A stretch of 64,000 nucleotides of DNA from Lodderomyces elongisporus (lineage: Eukaryota; Ascomycota; Pichiomycetes; Serinales; Debaryomycetaceae), in assembly GCF_030384665.1 (NCBI RefSeq), contig NC_083673.1, positions 753,501 to 817,500 on the forward strand. Reading direction: 5' to 3'. A program made the position numbers and the translations under genes. This document shows positions 20,041-30,870 of the stretch, in pieces (within the stretch, counting starts at the first letter, position 1; each line of letters begins with the position of its first letter). Below the pieces are notes generated by a model. It did no database searches, had not been told where the DNA came from, and saw nothing but the letters and a program-made list of their open reading frames with translations.

Positions 20041-21687
20041 CTATAGTTTTTTTTTTTTGAGTACTGCTATTGATTCAACGTGTTTAGTTTGAGGAAAAAA
20101 ATCAAATCCAGTAACTTGTTCAACATTGTAGAGTTTTTTGTTTTGATGCAGTTGCAACTGCAACTTTTCGAATAATGCCAAATCTCTAGCTTGTGTAAAT
20201 ACATTGCAACTCACATAGATAATCATGCGAGGCTCAAAGTCCAAGAGTTGCCGTAAGAACTGTTCATCAGAACCCTTTCTAGACGGATCAATTATAACAA
20301 CACTATCATCGCCTTTGATCTTGAACCTGTTGTTGTCATCTTTAAACTCTTTGTTACTGAATATTTTCGAAGCATCTCCCAAAATAAATTTTACTTTCTC
20401 CTGATCCAAACCGTTCAACTTGGCATTGTGTTGCGCATACTTGATACTGGAATCACTCACCTCAATACCAAACACCTTTACATTGTCGGGTAACTGGGAT
20501 AATGCTATCCCAAAAAAGCCAACACCGCAGTATGTATCAACAATGTTCACAACTTTGTTGTCGAGCAGATTAATATGAAATCGCATATAATCCAAGACCA
20601 TTGATAGAATGGAATTATTATTTTGGAAAAAACAGCTATTTTCAAACTGGTAGACAAAGTCCTCAATCCTCTCTGTAACCACAGTCTTTTGGCCTTCCAA
20701 TGCAGTTGGATAAAATTCGCCGGTAGAGTGGTCGACCCTTAAACTCTGACGAAGTGTTAGCTGTGTCAAATGCTTTTTTCCGATATAATGCTCGCGAGCT
20801 TGCTGCAATTTGTCATTGATTTCAATAGTTGCAATGGGACAATGTTCGACATCTACTTTGCCTTGGTTATTTACATGTTGAAACCCAATCGTGGAGCATT
20901 TTTTGTTGTTGCCTTCCAAAGTACAGTGCGGGTTAATCTTGGTCCTATATGCATATTGTAGTGGAGAGCCTATTACCGAACCAAAACTTTGGTCTCTTGC
21001 AAGCTTAGGATAAAACAATTTGTATGCTTTAGCAATCAATTGTTGCTTATAATGCAATTGATCTTCATAAGATAACATTTGAAATTGGCACCCATTACAT
21101 TCATGAAAATGTTTGCATAGAATGAGCTTGTCATTCCTTCTTGACTCCTTTGTGCCCGAGTTAACCACTTTGAGCAACTCCCCTTCTGCAAAATACTGAT
21201 GATGTAGCTTAATTTTGATATTCACTTTATCTCCTATTATTGTTTTGGGAATGATAAAAACTGTGAACTTACCCATCAACAGTTCAGAATCTTCAACTTC
21301 ACTGGCGTAAAGTAATTTAGGAACCAAAGCCAACCCGTCTCCATCATGAGTATTTCCAGTAACTTTAATGTTTTCCAATACTTTTTCCTTTCGTTGCGCT
21401 GGTAAAAAAGCCTTTATCATCTTTTCCAGGTTCTCTACATCATCACTGGTAATTTTCTTGTTATACAAACTTAAACAGCTCTCCAAATATTGCTTGATAT
21501 CCAAGAACAATATTCGAGATGGATGAGTTGGATCTGCAATGTCTTTTCTACGCTTTCGCTTGTGAAACGGTTTTAAAAGAGTCGAAATGTTGGTAGACCC
21601 TTTACGAGGCACATGTGATGCGGAGGCATATAGTCGAACGTGAGAACTATAGCTTATAACATGTTTATTGTAAAATCGTCGATACAT
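20041..21687 (-). CDS. TRM2: tRNA (uracil-54-C5) methyltransferase
   Basis: Makes 5-methyluridine at tRNA position 54 using S-adenosylmethionine. The 548-residue protein has a TRAM-like segment (about 105-175), the SAM site DTYCGVGFFG (384-393), DPSRKG (468-472), nucleophile Cys494 in YVSCN and Glu539 in HVESIAVL, the catalytic set of the TrmA/RlmD family. Cys191-X5-Cys197-X2-Cys200 plus Cys283 (EHCP) match the spacing of the iron-sulphur ligands in bacterial RlmD. The first 30 residues (MYRRFYNKHV, later HVRLYASAS) are basic and free of acidic residues, like a mitochondrial presequence, so some product may go to mitochondria. ATG at 21687. Convergent with SGD1. Confidence 0.93.
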   Translation of the reverse strand: MYRRFYNKHVISYSSHVRLYASASHVPRKGSTNISTLLKPFHKRKRRKDIADPTHPSRILFLDIKQYLESCLSLYNKKITSDDVENLEKMIKAFLPAQRKEKVLENIKVTGNTHDGDGLALVPKLLYASEVEDSELLMGKFTVFIIPKTIIGDKVNIKIKLHHQYFAEGELLKVVNSGTKESRRNDKLILCKHFHECNGCQFQMLSYEDQLHYKQQLIAKAYKLFYPKLARDQSFGSVIGSPLQYAYRTKINPHCTLEGNNKKCSTIGFQHVNNQGKVDVEHCPIATIEINDKLQQAREHYIGKKHLTQLTLRQSLRVDHSTGEFYPTALEGQKTVVTERIEDFVYQFENSCFFQNNNSILSMVLDYMRFHINLLDNKVVNIVDTYCGVGFFGIALSQLPDNVKVFGIEVSDSSIKYAQHNAKLNGLDQEKVKFILGDASKIFSNKEFKDDNNRFKIKGDDSVVIIDPSRKGSDEQFLRQLLDFEPRMIIYVSCNVFTQARDLALFEKLQLQLHQNKKLYNVEQVTGFDFFPQTKHVESIAVLKKKKL

Positions 21688-22293
21688 TACAAAAGCGTAA
21701 ATTGTTCTTGCTGTTTTTGTTGTAGCTGCTGCTGCTGCTGTTTTTAGTTCTGGTTTTGGTTTTAGTAACTGGTGTGGATGTTATTGATATCGTTTATAAG
21801 GGAATTTTTTTTATACATCGCAAGAAATTTCAATGTTTTGCAATGCTCGGCTAAATGACTTGGCAGCCCCTTAAGCACGTAACAATGTATGTTTCATACT
21901 ACATACTCACATCATGAGAATTTCAAACTACATCTTGAAGTGGTGTATGAAAAAAAAAACACGCAGAGATCTTGACCGAAGAGGGGAGAAAGAACTACGG
22001 ATACAAAGACGAAGCTTTGTATTATTTTGAAATCAATGTTATCATGGTTTCAATATGCGATAACCTACACCTTTATTGAAGACCGCCTGCAAGAGGAAAT
22101 CCTCACTTTAAATTTACAGACATCCTCAAAACATATTAAATATTATAGCTCCATCTCATAAACAAGTGGAAATATACATATGTATATATACATAGGTATA
22201 CATATGTATATATATACAACTCAAATAGTTGATTGAAATCTTTCAATTTTGTTTCTCTCTTGGTTTTTTGTATTTTTTTTGTTTTTGAAAAAA
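21688..22293. other. Intergenic: TRM2 promoter and SMC1 3' flank
   Basis: 606 bases with a (GCT)n tract at about 21727-21740 next to the TRM2 start and repeated CATATGTATATA stretches at 22177-22216. No gene seen. Confidence 0.55.
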
Positions 22294-25200
22294 CTACGAA
22301 GTGGCAGTAATAGGATTGGGTCTGAGCGACACTTCCTCGTCTTGGTACTCACCAAGATCAAGAGTTACTGTTTTCGATGTATTTTCGCCTTGCTCTCGGT
22401 ATACACCAACCAAGGCATCGGATTTTTCATAAAGATTGCTCTTGAGAGAAATCACAATAAACTGGAGTGCTGAGCCTGCATGGTTCTTTATGAAATTGCC
22501 TATGCGCGCCACGTTACTGTTGTCCAAAGCAGCATCCACTTCGTCTAAAACAAAAAAGGGAGCTGGTTGGAAGGAATGAATAGCAAAAAGCAATGCCAAT
22601 GCTGCAATAGTCTTTTCACCTCCTGAAAGTAACTCCATATCTTCCAATCTTTTCATGGGTGGCACTGCATGGTATTTGATGCCAAACAAGTAAGGCTCCT
22701 CCTCATCTTCAAGCATTAAATAAGCCGATCCTCCAATCTCAAACATACGTGATTTGGTAAGCTCTTTATAGATAGAATCAATGCGACTTGAGATGTGATT
22801 GAAAGCACTCATAAACTTTTCGTACCTCTTATCCTTGACGTTTTTGAATTTCTCAAACGCCCGCCTTTCGCTTTGACGAGCAGCACTGTACTCAGTGTCA
22901 TATGATCTAAGTTTTGCTTCTACATCCTTGAATCTTTCCATCGCTTTGCTATTTGGTGTCAATTGTTCCAATACCTCAATGGTGTTTTGCAACAATGTCT
23001 CTAATTCCATTTCCAACCTGATGTTGCAAGCAGCCTTGTATTTGTCATCAAGCATTTCATAATCAACCTCGACATCGTAAACAAAAGACTTGACATCTTG
23101 TTGCTCCAATTGAACAGAAAGTGAGTCAAGTGTTCCTCGAAGTAAAGGTAAAATTATATTTTGCAATTTACAATTCCTCAATGTGTTTGCACGCTCTGTA
23201 TCAACCTTGAGAATATTCTCTTCAATCAGAATGCTCAGCTTAGCCATTGTTGAAATTTCAACTGATAGTTCAGACACATCCGATTCTATGGACTTGACTG
23301 ATTTGGATTGAGAATTTAGAGTAGACTGAAGCCTTTGTTTTTCTTCATTAAGCACCTGCAATTCAGCTTCAAATTTATCAAGCAGTTCCTCCATGGCAGC
23401 TTTTTGTTCTCGTAAAGAACTCAAATCAGCCTCATGGTCTACCAATTGATTTTGAAGTATTGATTTCCTCTTTTCGATTTCTTCACATTTTGCCTCCTCA
23501 AAGGACTCCTTGTTTTCCAATGCTGAAATTGCCTTTGTGAATTGTAATCTTTCTTTAGCACGGATCCTCATCCGTGAACCGTGGAGTTCTTCATACTCTT
23601 TAATACCATTCAAAAGCCCATACTTGTTGCAAAATTCAGCAAACACTGTATTCTTTAAAGTTTGCACCTGCTCATTCACTCTAGAGGTGGCTATATCAAT
23701 GTGATTCACCTTATCCAATTCGCGATCAATTTCTTCTTGAATATCGGTAAGGTTCTTAGCATGAAACTCAACCTCGGTTTCCCTATCCTTAATGAGTCTT
23801 TCCAAACTTGATTTCTGATTTTTGAGCAACGGTATCTTATCATCAAGCAGATTGATTTCCTCTGTTAACAAATTCAACTCCATCTCCTTGGGTTGCAGTT
23901 CCAGCAATTTTGCGAGTTGGTTCAAATAAAAATCCTTTTGCTCATTTAATCGCTTCCATTCTTGCTTGTCCCAACTCAAACTGGCTGACGACTTTTGTCC
24001 TTGATCACCACCTGTCATCTGACCAGACTTGTGGATAATTGATCCCAGCAATGTCACAATCTTACCTCGGAAGCTTTGACTGCTGTTGTTGTTGTTGTTG
24101 TTGTTGTTCCACCTCAATGCTCGTGCTGTGCTGATGTCCGAGGTAATTAATGTATCACCAACAATATATTTGATTGCTGGCTCTAAAGACTTATCATCAT
24201 ATTCGATCACATCGACACCGGGCACGGCGTCCTTATACATAGTTCGCAAATAATTGATGTTTATGGAATCATTTTCAATAGAATCTAAAGGAATAAATGT
24301 TGCTACTCCCGAACGCCTTTCTTTAAGAATCTCAACACACCTGAAAGCAATAGCAGAGCTCTCGACAATTATTGCATCACCATTCTTGCCAAGGATTGTC
24401 AGTAATGCAAGGTCGTATTTTTGCTGAGAAGGACGCAATAATTCATGCACAATACCACGCACAGAAGTGCCCGGCATCATTTTTTTTAACGTAGCCACAT
24501 TTTCATGCAACTGTTTTTGTCTATTGGACTCCCGTTGCTTAAATGACAGTTCTTCTAATTTGAGTAATGTGTCTCTTAATCTAGTATTGATTTGTAGCAA
24601 ATCTTGGTTGTGTGCATCCTTCTTGGCTATCAAGTCATCGCGGAGTAAAGATTTTTGCGTTTTTTCATTAATAATCTTGGAAAGCTCACTCTCCAAATCG
24701 GCTAGTCGCGGTTTCAAATCCGATCGAAGGTTGGAATGTAGCTCCAAAACACGATCATTTGCTGTTGCCTTTTTAGATTCGAGGCTCTTCTGATTGGCTT
24801 GTATGGTATCCTTTTCACTTGTGTAAATTGCAATTTGTTCCTCCAAAGAAGACCCTCCGGATGCCAAGTACTCGGAGCGCAATTGCTCGTATTCTAAGCG
24901 GCCCTCAGACGTAATGTTGATTGACGCTTGAGCATTAGAAGCTTTTGTGGCTGACTCTTCAAACGCATCAAACAATTTTCTGGATTCTGCAAGTTGACGT
25001 TTGGCATTGCGCACGCGTTCTTTTTGAGAATCCAAGTCCTCTTCAAGATCGGCAATTTTTCGTTTCAGTAGTTCAATTTTATTTACCAAAGAGTCGATGC
25101 TCGTGTCAACTGGAATCAAGTCTCGTTTACCAGAATCAATGCTGGCCAGGCATCTTTCGATTTCTGATTTCTGATGTTTGAGTTCCAAGACTGATTTGGA

Positions 25201-26142
25201 CTGACTCGCGGCTAATGCTTTTAATGAACTCTCGAGTTTGGATCTTTCCAATTTGGCATTCTTCAACTCTTCATTTTTCACATCCATCTTTTTTTGCAAA
25301 TCTTTGCGTTTCTTCTCATTATGATAAAGTTTGTACAAGTGAATTTTTTTAATAAGGTCGTTTCGAAGTATTATATTGGACTCAAACTGGCGTTGCTCAA
25401 TAGCTTGTTCTTTATACTGTTTTGACTCCGTGTTTAAAGTTCTCTTGCGTGAAAATACGTTATTTGAAACTTCTCTAGCTTTCTCCCACTCCTCTTTGCA
25501 TTGTTCATATTCTTGCACATATTCACCGGAACCACTGATTTCTTCAATCATGGTGGTGAGATGTTTGGGAGATTGTGATGCAATTTGTTCCACATCTCCT
25601 TGGAAAACCAAAAAATTGCGTGCTTTGATCAAGATGTTTTCTTGCTGCAAGGTCAGTGTGTAACTGAGTCTTGTGACCGATTTACCATTGATACGGTAAT
25701 CTGTTGAGCCATTAGTCGATATCGATCTTTTAAACTTTAATATGTCGCCATCATCTTTCTCATATATCGCCATAACATATGCTGTGGTAGGGTCGGCTTC
25801 AAGAATCTGACGGTTAGTAGTATCATCGTTTTCCACCCCAAAACCACCGTCGTTGTCCTTGTCGTTGTCCTTGTTGTTGTCCTTGTTGTTATTACTTTCA
25901 TTTATACCACTAGAAACATGCTTATTATTTCTGCGCCCTCGGTATATCAAGTCGCGCATTGATTGTGATCGTAATTGAGACGAGCTGAGGCCCAAAGCAA
26001 AGGAAATTGCATCCATGAGATTGGACTTTCCTGAACCATTTGGTCCAATGATTGATGTAAAATTTGACGAGCCTAGACCGATAACAGTTCGGCCTTTATA
26101 CGATTTGAAATTCTCAAGCTCCAAACCTATTAGTCTACCCAT
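22294..26142 (-). CDS. SMC1: Cohesin subunit Smc1
   Basis: SMC ATPase that pairs with Smc3 and Scc1 to hold sister chromatids together. The 1282-residue protein starts MGRLIGLELENFKSYKG and has Walker A GPNGSGKS at 33-40. Two long coiled coils flank a hinge (about 540-690). The signature LSGGEKT lies near 1170 and Walker B with FVLDEVDAAL near 1195. FLVFQGDVEQIA is the typical Smc1 Q-side motif, and the hinge segment PGTSVRGIVHEL fits Smc1 rather than Smc3. Low-complexity insertions are an Asn/Lys/Asp stretch at about 83-100 in the head and an eight-Asn run at about 681-688 at the hinge edge. An MCB box lies about 120 bases upstream, fitting G1/S expression. Confidence 0.96.
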   Translation of the reverse strand: MGRLIGLELENFKSYKGRTVIGLGSSNFTSIIGPNGSGKSNLMDAISFALGLSSSQLRSQSMRDLIYRGRRNNKHVSSGINESNNNKDNNKDNDKDNDGGFGVENDDTTNRQILEADPTTAYVMAIYEKDDGDILKFKRSISTNGSTDYRINGKSVTRLSYTLTLQQENILIKARNFLVFQGDVEQIASQSPKHLTTMIEEISGSGEYVQEYEQCKEEWEKAREVSNNVFSRKRTLNTESKQYKEQAIEQRQFESNIILRNDLIKKIHLYKLYHNEKKRKDLQKKMDVKNEELKNAKLERSKLESSLKALAASQSKSVLELKHQKSEIERCLASIDSGKRDLIPVDTSIDSLVNKIELLKRKIADLEEDLDSQKERVRNAKRQLAESRKLFDAFEESATKASNAQASINITSEGRLEYEQLRSEYLASGGSSLEEQIAIYTSEKDTIQANQKSLESKKATANDRVLELHSNLRSDLKPRLADLESELSKIINEKTQKSLLRDDLIAKKDAHNQDLLQINTRLRDTLLKLEELSFKQRESNRQKQLHENVATLKKMMPGTSVRGIVHELLRPSQQKYDLALLTILGKNGDAIIVESSAIAFRCVEILKERRSGVATFIPLDSIENDSININYLRTMYKDAVPGVDVIEYDDKSLEPAIKYIVGDTLITSDISTARALRWNNNNNNNNSSQSFRGKIVTLLGSIIHKSGQMTGGDQGQKSSASLSWDKQEWKRLNEQKDFYLNQLAKLLELQPKEMELNLLTEEINLLDDKIPLLKNQKSSLERLIKDRETEVEFHAKNLTDIQEEIDRELDKVNHIDIATSRVNEQVQTLKNTVFAEFCNKYGLLNGIKEYEELHGSRMRIRAKERLQFTKAISALENKESFEEAKCEEIEKRKSILQNQLVDHEADLSSLREQKAAMEELLDKFEAELQVLNEEKQRLQSTLNSQSKSVKSIESDVSELSVEISTMAKLSILIEENILKVDTERANTLRNCKLQNIILPLLRGTLDSLSVQLEQQDVKSFVYDVEVDYEMLDDKYKAACNIRLEMELETLLQNTIEVLEQLTPNSKAMERFKDVEAKLRSYDTEYSAARQSERRAFEKFKNVKDKRYEKFMSAFNHISSRIDSIYKELTKSRMFEIGGSAYLMLEDEEEPYLFGIKYHAVPPMKRLEDMELLSGGEKTIAALALLFAIHSFQPAPFFVLDEVDAALDNSNVARIGNFIKNHAGSALQFIVISLKSNLYEKSDALVGVYREQGENTSKTVTLDLGEYQDEEVSLRPNPITATS

Positions 26143-26717
26143 TATAATTGCTGTGATGTGATGTGTTTACAAGATAATATTAGAATAATGTAGAGATACC
26201 AGTTAATTTATATTTGCATCCAACTTCTTTTTTGCCTTGATACAGATATCGGTGGATATCAGACGCGTCTTGATGGGTGTTTACATTGTCTGAAATTTGA
26301 CCCCACGCGACAAGTCAATTGCATTAAAAACGACAAAGACATAGAGCGGTTCCTACTCTTGTTTTTAGTTTTTTTTTTTTTTTCTTTTTCTCCCTCTTTC
26401 TCACTCACACTATCCCTCTATATCTTTCTCTCTCTTTCTTTTCTTCTTTTGTGGTTGATCGGAGCAACTCTTTCAATTTTTCAAACCAACTCACCCAATA
26501 CACACGTCAAAAGAAAATATACATATAAATTTGCTACAACCGTTGTGTAACTGAAGCTCCTTCATCATGTATCTAAATCATGTGATAGACTTTTTCTTTA
26601 TTGTAAGAACCAAACAAAAAATAAATTAAAAAATAAAATTAAAAAATAAAATAAAAGTGGTAGGAAAAAAAGAAAGAGACGCAAAACATAAATTAATAAT
26701 GACATTAAAGAACATCT
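26143..26717. other. Intergenic: SMC1 promoter and CRS1 3' flank
   Basis: 575 bases. The SMC1-proximal part holds the MCB site and a related ACGCGA at 26305-26310. The rest is T/C-rich, then A-rich, with no gene seen. Confidence 0.6.
26261..26270. promoter_or_regulatory. MCB box (MBF site) upstream of SMC1
   Basis: The perfect palindrome AGACGCGTCT contains the MCB core ACGCGT at 26263-26268, 121 bases upstream of the SMC1 ATG. A second CGCG site (CCACGCGA) follows about 40 bases further out. MBF drives cohesin genes at G1/S in budding yeasts; its use here is inferred. Confidence 0.6.
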
Positions 26718-29044
26718 CTACTTACTTTTCAAATACTCATTGTACAATTTCTCCTGTTGCTGGTATTGCTTGAGCAACTTTTTCTTTGCACTCTTGCTCA
26801 ACTCCTCTCCATTTATATCAATGGTTGGGATTCCATTTTCATCGTATTCCTTGTACAAACTTGGATCTTTGAACATTTCCTTTGGGTCAATCTTCATCTT
26901 TGCCAATTTCTCGGCTTCCTTTTTTGCCTTCAATGCTTCTTGCTCCTTTTTCTTAGCCGCCTTTTCTGCCAAAGCCTTGTTTTTGAGCTCTTGCTGCTCC
27001 AACAATTGCTTCTTTTCAGTTTCGTCCAATAGTTTCACCAACGATGTACCATCTGGTCTATCATCTAAGGAGACACCTAGTTGCAAGAGCTGCGACCTAA
27101 TTGTATCTGTGGCTATTAGGAATTTGCTATTATCCGCCTTTTCGATAGCCAATCCACGCACAGTATCTCTGAATTGGGCCAACGCCTTGACATATGGCAA
27201 AATAGTATCTTCATTCGAACCTGATGACGCACCAGCTCCAGTACCTACGCCTGTTAAATCTTTGGCATCAACTTTGCTGTCTGCCCAACCTAAGCCATCT
27301 GGTCTGGTCTCCAAACCAAGAATGCCTAATATCTTCAGTATATAATTTGTAACCAGAATCAAAATCTCAACTTTAAGGTCAACTTTTCCACTTGCAGTGG
27401 CTTGTATGTAGCTGTTTGCGTTTGAAACAAGGTCGAGGAGCGCTCTTATTGCTTGTCCACTCGATAAATTGTCACAGAAAGCAGAATCCACAGCTAACTG
27501 TGTTTTCTCAAGTTCCGAGTACAAATTCTTCTCCGCCTCAGTAAATTTTTTACTAACGTGGTCACCTTTTTCTAATTTATGCTTGTAATCATTGATCAAC
27601 GCACGAACAACTGAAAAAAACTTGTTGAATGTTGACTCGATCGATTTCACTTCGCTGATTAACGAATCCTTGAAATCCAAAGGCTTGTCCCACGAACTAA
27701 CAGCGAAAACTAAACGCAACTGTCTCGCACTACAGTCCTTCAATGCGTCCTGAATTGTGATAAAATTTTTCAAAGATTTAGACATTTTCTGTCCTTGAAT
27801 ATGCAAATGCCCGTTATGCATGAAATAGTTAATCCATTGATCGTTATCAAAGTAGGCTTCTGATTGGGCCAATTCATTGTCATGGTGGGGAAAACACAAG
27901 TCCACACCACCACTGTGAATATCCAATTGCGATCCACCGACATCTGAGGCCATCACTGAACACTCAATGTGCCACCCGGGTCTACCCTTACCCCATTTAG
28001 AGTCCCATGAAGGCTCACCTGGCTTCGAAGCCTTCCACAAAGCAAAATCACTGGGGTTACGCTTTGAGGTTCCCAAACTGAGCGAGCCTTCTCCATCATT
28101 GATTAAGGCCATATCTCCCTTGTTCCATGGTTGCAACTTGGCATAATCGTGCTTTGAGTGCTCGTATTTAACAGTATCGAAATATACTGAACCGTCTTCT
28201 GTAGGATAAGCATACCCATTGGAGATGATCTTGTCAACATATTCGGCAATATCTGGAATGTATTCAGAAACTCGTGTAGTGATTGTTGGAGGAAGAACGT
28301 TCAACTTGGCCATATCCTCATTATACTTGTTTTCCCAGTATGCAGGCAATTTTTTGAATATTTCTGGATCAGTGACAGATGCGCCAAACTCTTTGTCCAA
28401 GTACACAACAGCAACATCTTTGATGTCAGACAAATACTTTGAAAAATCAACTTTTTCGCTGGTTCCATTGCCATAAATCGCATTGTAAGCTTTGGTGGCA
28501 GCAGTCAAGTACATTGGCAATTTAGGTTTCTGTACTTTCAATTCTTCTAAATTGTTGATGGACTTTGTCCAATTCAAGAAATCCTTCTCAACGTCACCTG
28601 AGAATTCAGGCAAGTTTTTTTCAATGTAATATTGGAGGTACACCTTCGATTGGTTGGTGAGTTCGTCATTTTTTTCTGTGTACACACTGGCAATCTTTTC
28701 ATCGAATAAGTATTGTTGTCTAGCAGCAATGATAATTTTGTCATCAATGTCCGTAACGTTTTGGATAAACTTGACATTGTATCCAAAGTAATCCTGAAGA
28801 ATTCTTCTGCAAATATCGGTTGAAACATAATTACGAGCATGACCCATGTGAGAATGATCATAAACTGTTGGACCACAGCTGTACCATGTTACTTGTCCAG
28901 GTTGAAGCGAAATGAACTCGTCCTTTGAGCGAGTTAAAGAATTGTAGATTCTCAATGGGGACAGCTCAGAAGCAGCTGATGCTCGAGTAGGTTGGTGCCA
29001 TTTAGGTTGCTGTACTTGAGGCTTTTTTGTAGCTAATGATGATG

Positions 29045-29075
<31 letters not shown>

Positions 29076-29177
29076 TGTTGGAGAGGCTGGAGAAGCCGAT
29101 GAAGCTGATGCACTCATTGTTCGTGGTCTAAAAAATGTGATCGCAGAAAGTACCAGAAACTTTTGTCGAAAGATCAT
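26718..29177 (-). CDS. CRS1: Cysteinyl-tRNA synthetase, probably serving cytosol and mitochondria
   Basis: Class I synthetase charging tRNA-Cys. The 819-residue frame has CGPTVYDHSHMGHARN with the HIGH-type motif HMGH at 110-113, KMSKS at 464-468, zinc-site residues (GRPGWHIECSVM and PHHDNELAQSEA), and a lysine-rich C-terminal tail usual in fungal enzymes. Two ATGs open the frame. From Met1 (29177) the first 20 residues (MIFRQKFLVLSAITFFRPRT) are basic and hydrophobic, like a mitochondrial presequence. Met21 (29117) starts a Ser/Ala-rich cytosolic-looking leader with an eight-Ala run from GCA repeats. One gene with two starts is known for several yeast synthetases. No second CysRS is in the window. 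Confidence 0.94.
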
Positions 29178-29670
29178 AAACTTTCCCCTCCTTTTCCTAT
29201 ATAAAGATGAAGAAGTTTGGTGTAGCTTCTAAAGGATAAGTATAGCAGGTGATTTGCGATGAGTCAATGTTTGCCAATATGAAAACTAAAAACTATTCTT
29301 TAAATTGTTTCGCGCGTTTTTCGAGACTGCCATTTTTTTTTAGCATGTTCTCTCCTTTACCCCCATAACACCATCTTTCTATCCTATTGTGTTTATCTAA
29401 TTTACAGTATTAAGAAGTTCACGAAATTAAAAGGTAAGATGACAAGCTCGCCTTCTTTTTTGTAGAGTAAATAAAAGCTATTACACATTTTTTTAATAAC
29501 CAATTTCCCACGGTCTTACATATTAGAAACAAAGAAATACATAGGACTCATGATTTTGTTCAGACGTTTAATGAAATATTCCAATTTGTTGGTTTAATTT
29601 TGGTTGTGGTTTTTTTCGAAATGAACGTATGTCTACTCTGTTTGTAATCTTCTTGCTTAGACTACTTTTT

Positions 29671-29676
29671 CACGTG
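29671..29676. promoter_or_regulatory. CACGTG box
   Basis: TCACGTGAC context, about 495 bases upstream of the CRS1 ATG and 1.2 kb from RPL14. A Cbf1-type site by sequence. Confidence 0.35.
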
Positions 29677-30567
29677 ACGACCTTGATACTTCATTCTATA
29701 TTCAATAAGTCCAAAAAAAAAGAAAACGATAAGCCATTGAATTGACTCTTTCCTACAAACTAGTACCTTCCCCAGCTGCATCAATAACGTAACCTACACT
29801 TCCATTTCCACTTCCACTTCCTCCTCCATCTTTACATTCCCCTCTATCATATTTAAAGCGATTTGTAGAAACGCCTAACTTGAAGAAAAAAAAAAGTATA
29901 TTGAAACTTAAAGACTACATTGTAGGCATCAAGTGCCCCCATATCTCATGAGGAACAGTCAGGTTTCGAATAAATAAAACAATTACATTACTATTCTTCA
30001 GTAGTTAAATTGGTCGCATGACATGAATACTCCATACTTGAGACTGGCGGGTCTCGGATGTAATCACTCTAGAACGCAAATTATAAATCATCATTGAATA
30101 GTAATAATAATTATTAGTTGACTGTATGAGCTTCTGTCAAAAAAAAACTCACCTTAATCAAACACTTCTGAAGAAGGTGCTGGCTAAGATGTATTTTTTT
30201 TGCAAACAGTCTCAATCATGGGGAGCACTTGATGCAAATTATATCATATTGTATTGAATTGTACTGAATTGTATTAGTTGTTGAGCAACATACATGTCAA
30301 AGACATATGTACAAAAGTCCACTTGTACCATAGAATTATGATTCGATGCTTATTGTATGATGGTCAATTCTGATAAAGTTCATTATAAACTTAGCTTTAA
30401 ACATTTACTACCTGCTGTTATCTAAGTATACATATACATATACTAAGAAAAAAAGTGTATATATATACAAATTATGAAGTGCAATGTGTATGAGACTAGC
30501 TGGATTGTACCGGAAAGAAAAGCCGCACCTGGTTGCTTCATTCTCAACATTTGAAATAGGTTAAATC

Positions 30568-30590
30568 AGAGCCCTAGTTTTGTACACGTG
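30568..30590. promoter_or_regulatory. Tbf1-like and Cbf1-like site pair of the RPL14 promoter
   Basis: AGAGCCCTAG (30568-30577) followed 8 bases later by CACGTG (30585-30590), about 280-300 bases upstream of the RPL14 ATG. In C. albicans ribosomal-protein genes, Tbf1 (RMCCCTA-like) and Cbf1 (CACGTG) replace the Rap1 role seen in S. cerevisiae. The match supports a CTG-clade origin. Confidence 0.55.
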
Positions 30591-30728
30591 ATTTAGTTTT
30601 TTTTTTCTTTTCTCACTTTTTGTAGCTTTCTAATTATCCTTCAATATGCGAACAAGTAGCCAGTACGGTTGGGCAAGTGCGCACACTCGTTCTTTTGCTT
30701 ACATAATCTCACAGTGGGAGATTAGCAA

Positions 30729-30736
30729 AGCCCTAA
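30729..30736. promoter_or_regulatory. Tbf1-like site AGCCCTAA
   Basis: Second CCCTA element of the RPL14 promoter, 135 bases upstream of the ATG and in the same orientation as the one at 30568. Confidence 0.5.
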
Positions 30737-30870
30737 CATCACCAAAATAATTTTCACAAAAGAGTATAGTGCGAGAGAGATTTTGAATATCGAGGCATAA
30801 ACTAGTACTACTATTACTACTACTATTCTGGTCAACTTAGTTCATCAAATACATCAACAACACCATAATA

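Larger units (their letters stand above)
29178..30870. other. Divergent promoter region, CRS1 / RPL14
   Basis: 1.7 kb. The CRS1 side has CACGTG at 29671-29676, and the RPL14 side has the ribosomal-protein promoter sites listed separately. A small GC-rich hairpin (GAGAC...GTCTC, about 30040-30057) lies in the middle. I looked for a C/D snoRNA near it and found no convincing box pair. Confidence 0.55.

Noticed and set aside
26740..27345. 201-codon antisense frame inside CRS1
   Set aside because: Mirror of Lys/Glu-rich CRS1 sequence; composition is Phe/Ser-rich with no family.
30000..30130. C/D snoRNA between CRS1 and RPL14
   Set aside because: A CTGA-like D box is present on the minus strand, but the C box deviates (TGATTA) and no terminal stem pairs.
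30640..30870. Intron in the RPL14 5' leader
   Set aside because: ACT-rich, branch-like words and a TTAG are present, but no GTATGT-type 5' splice site was found.
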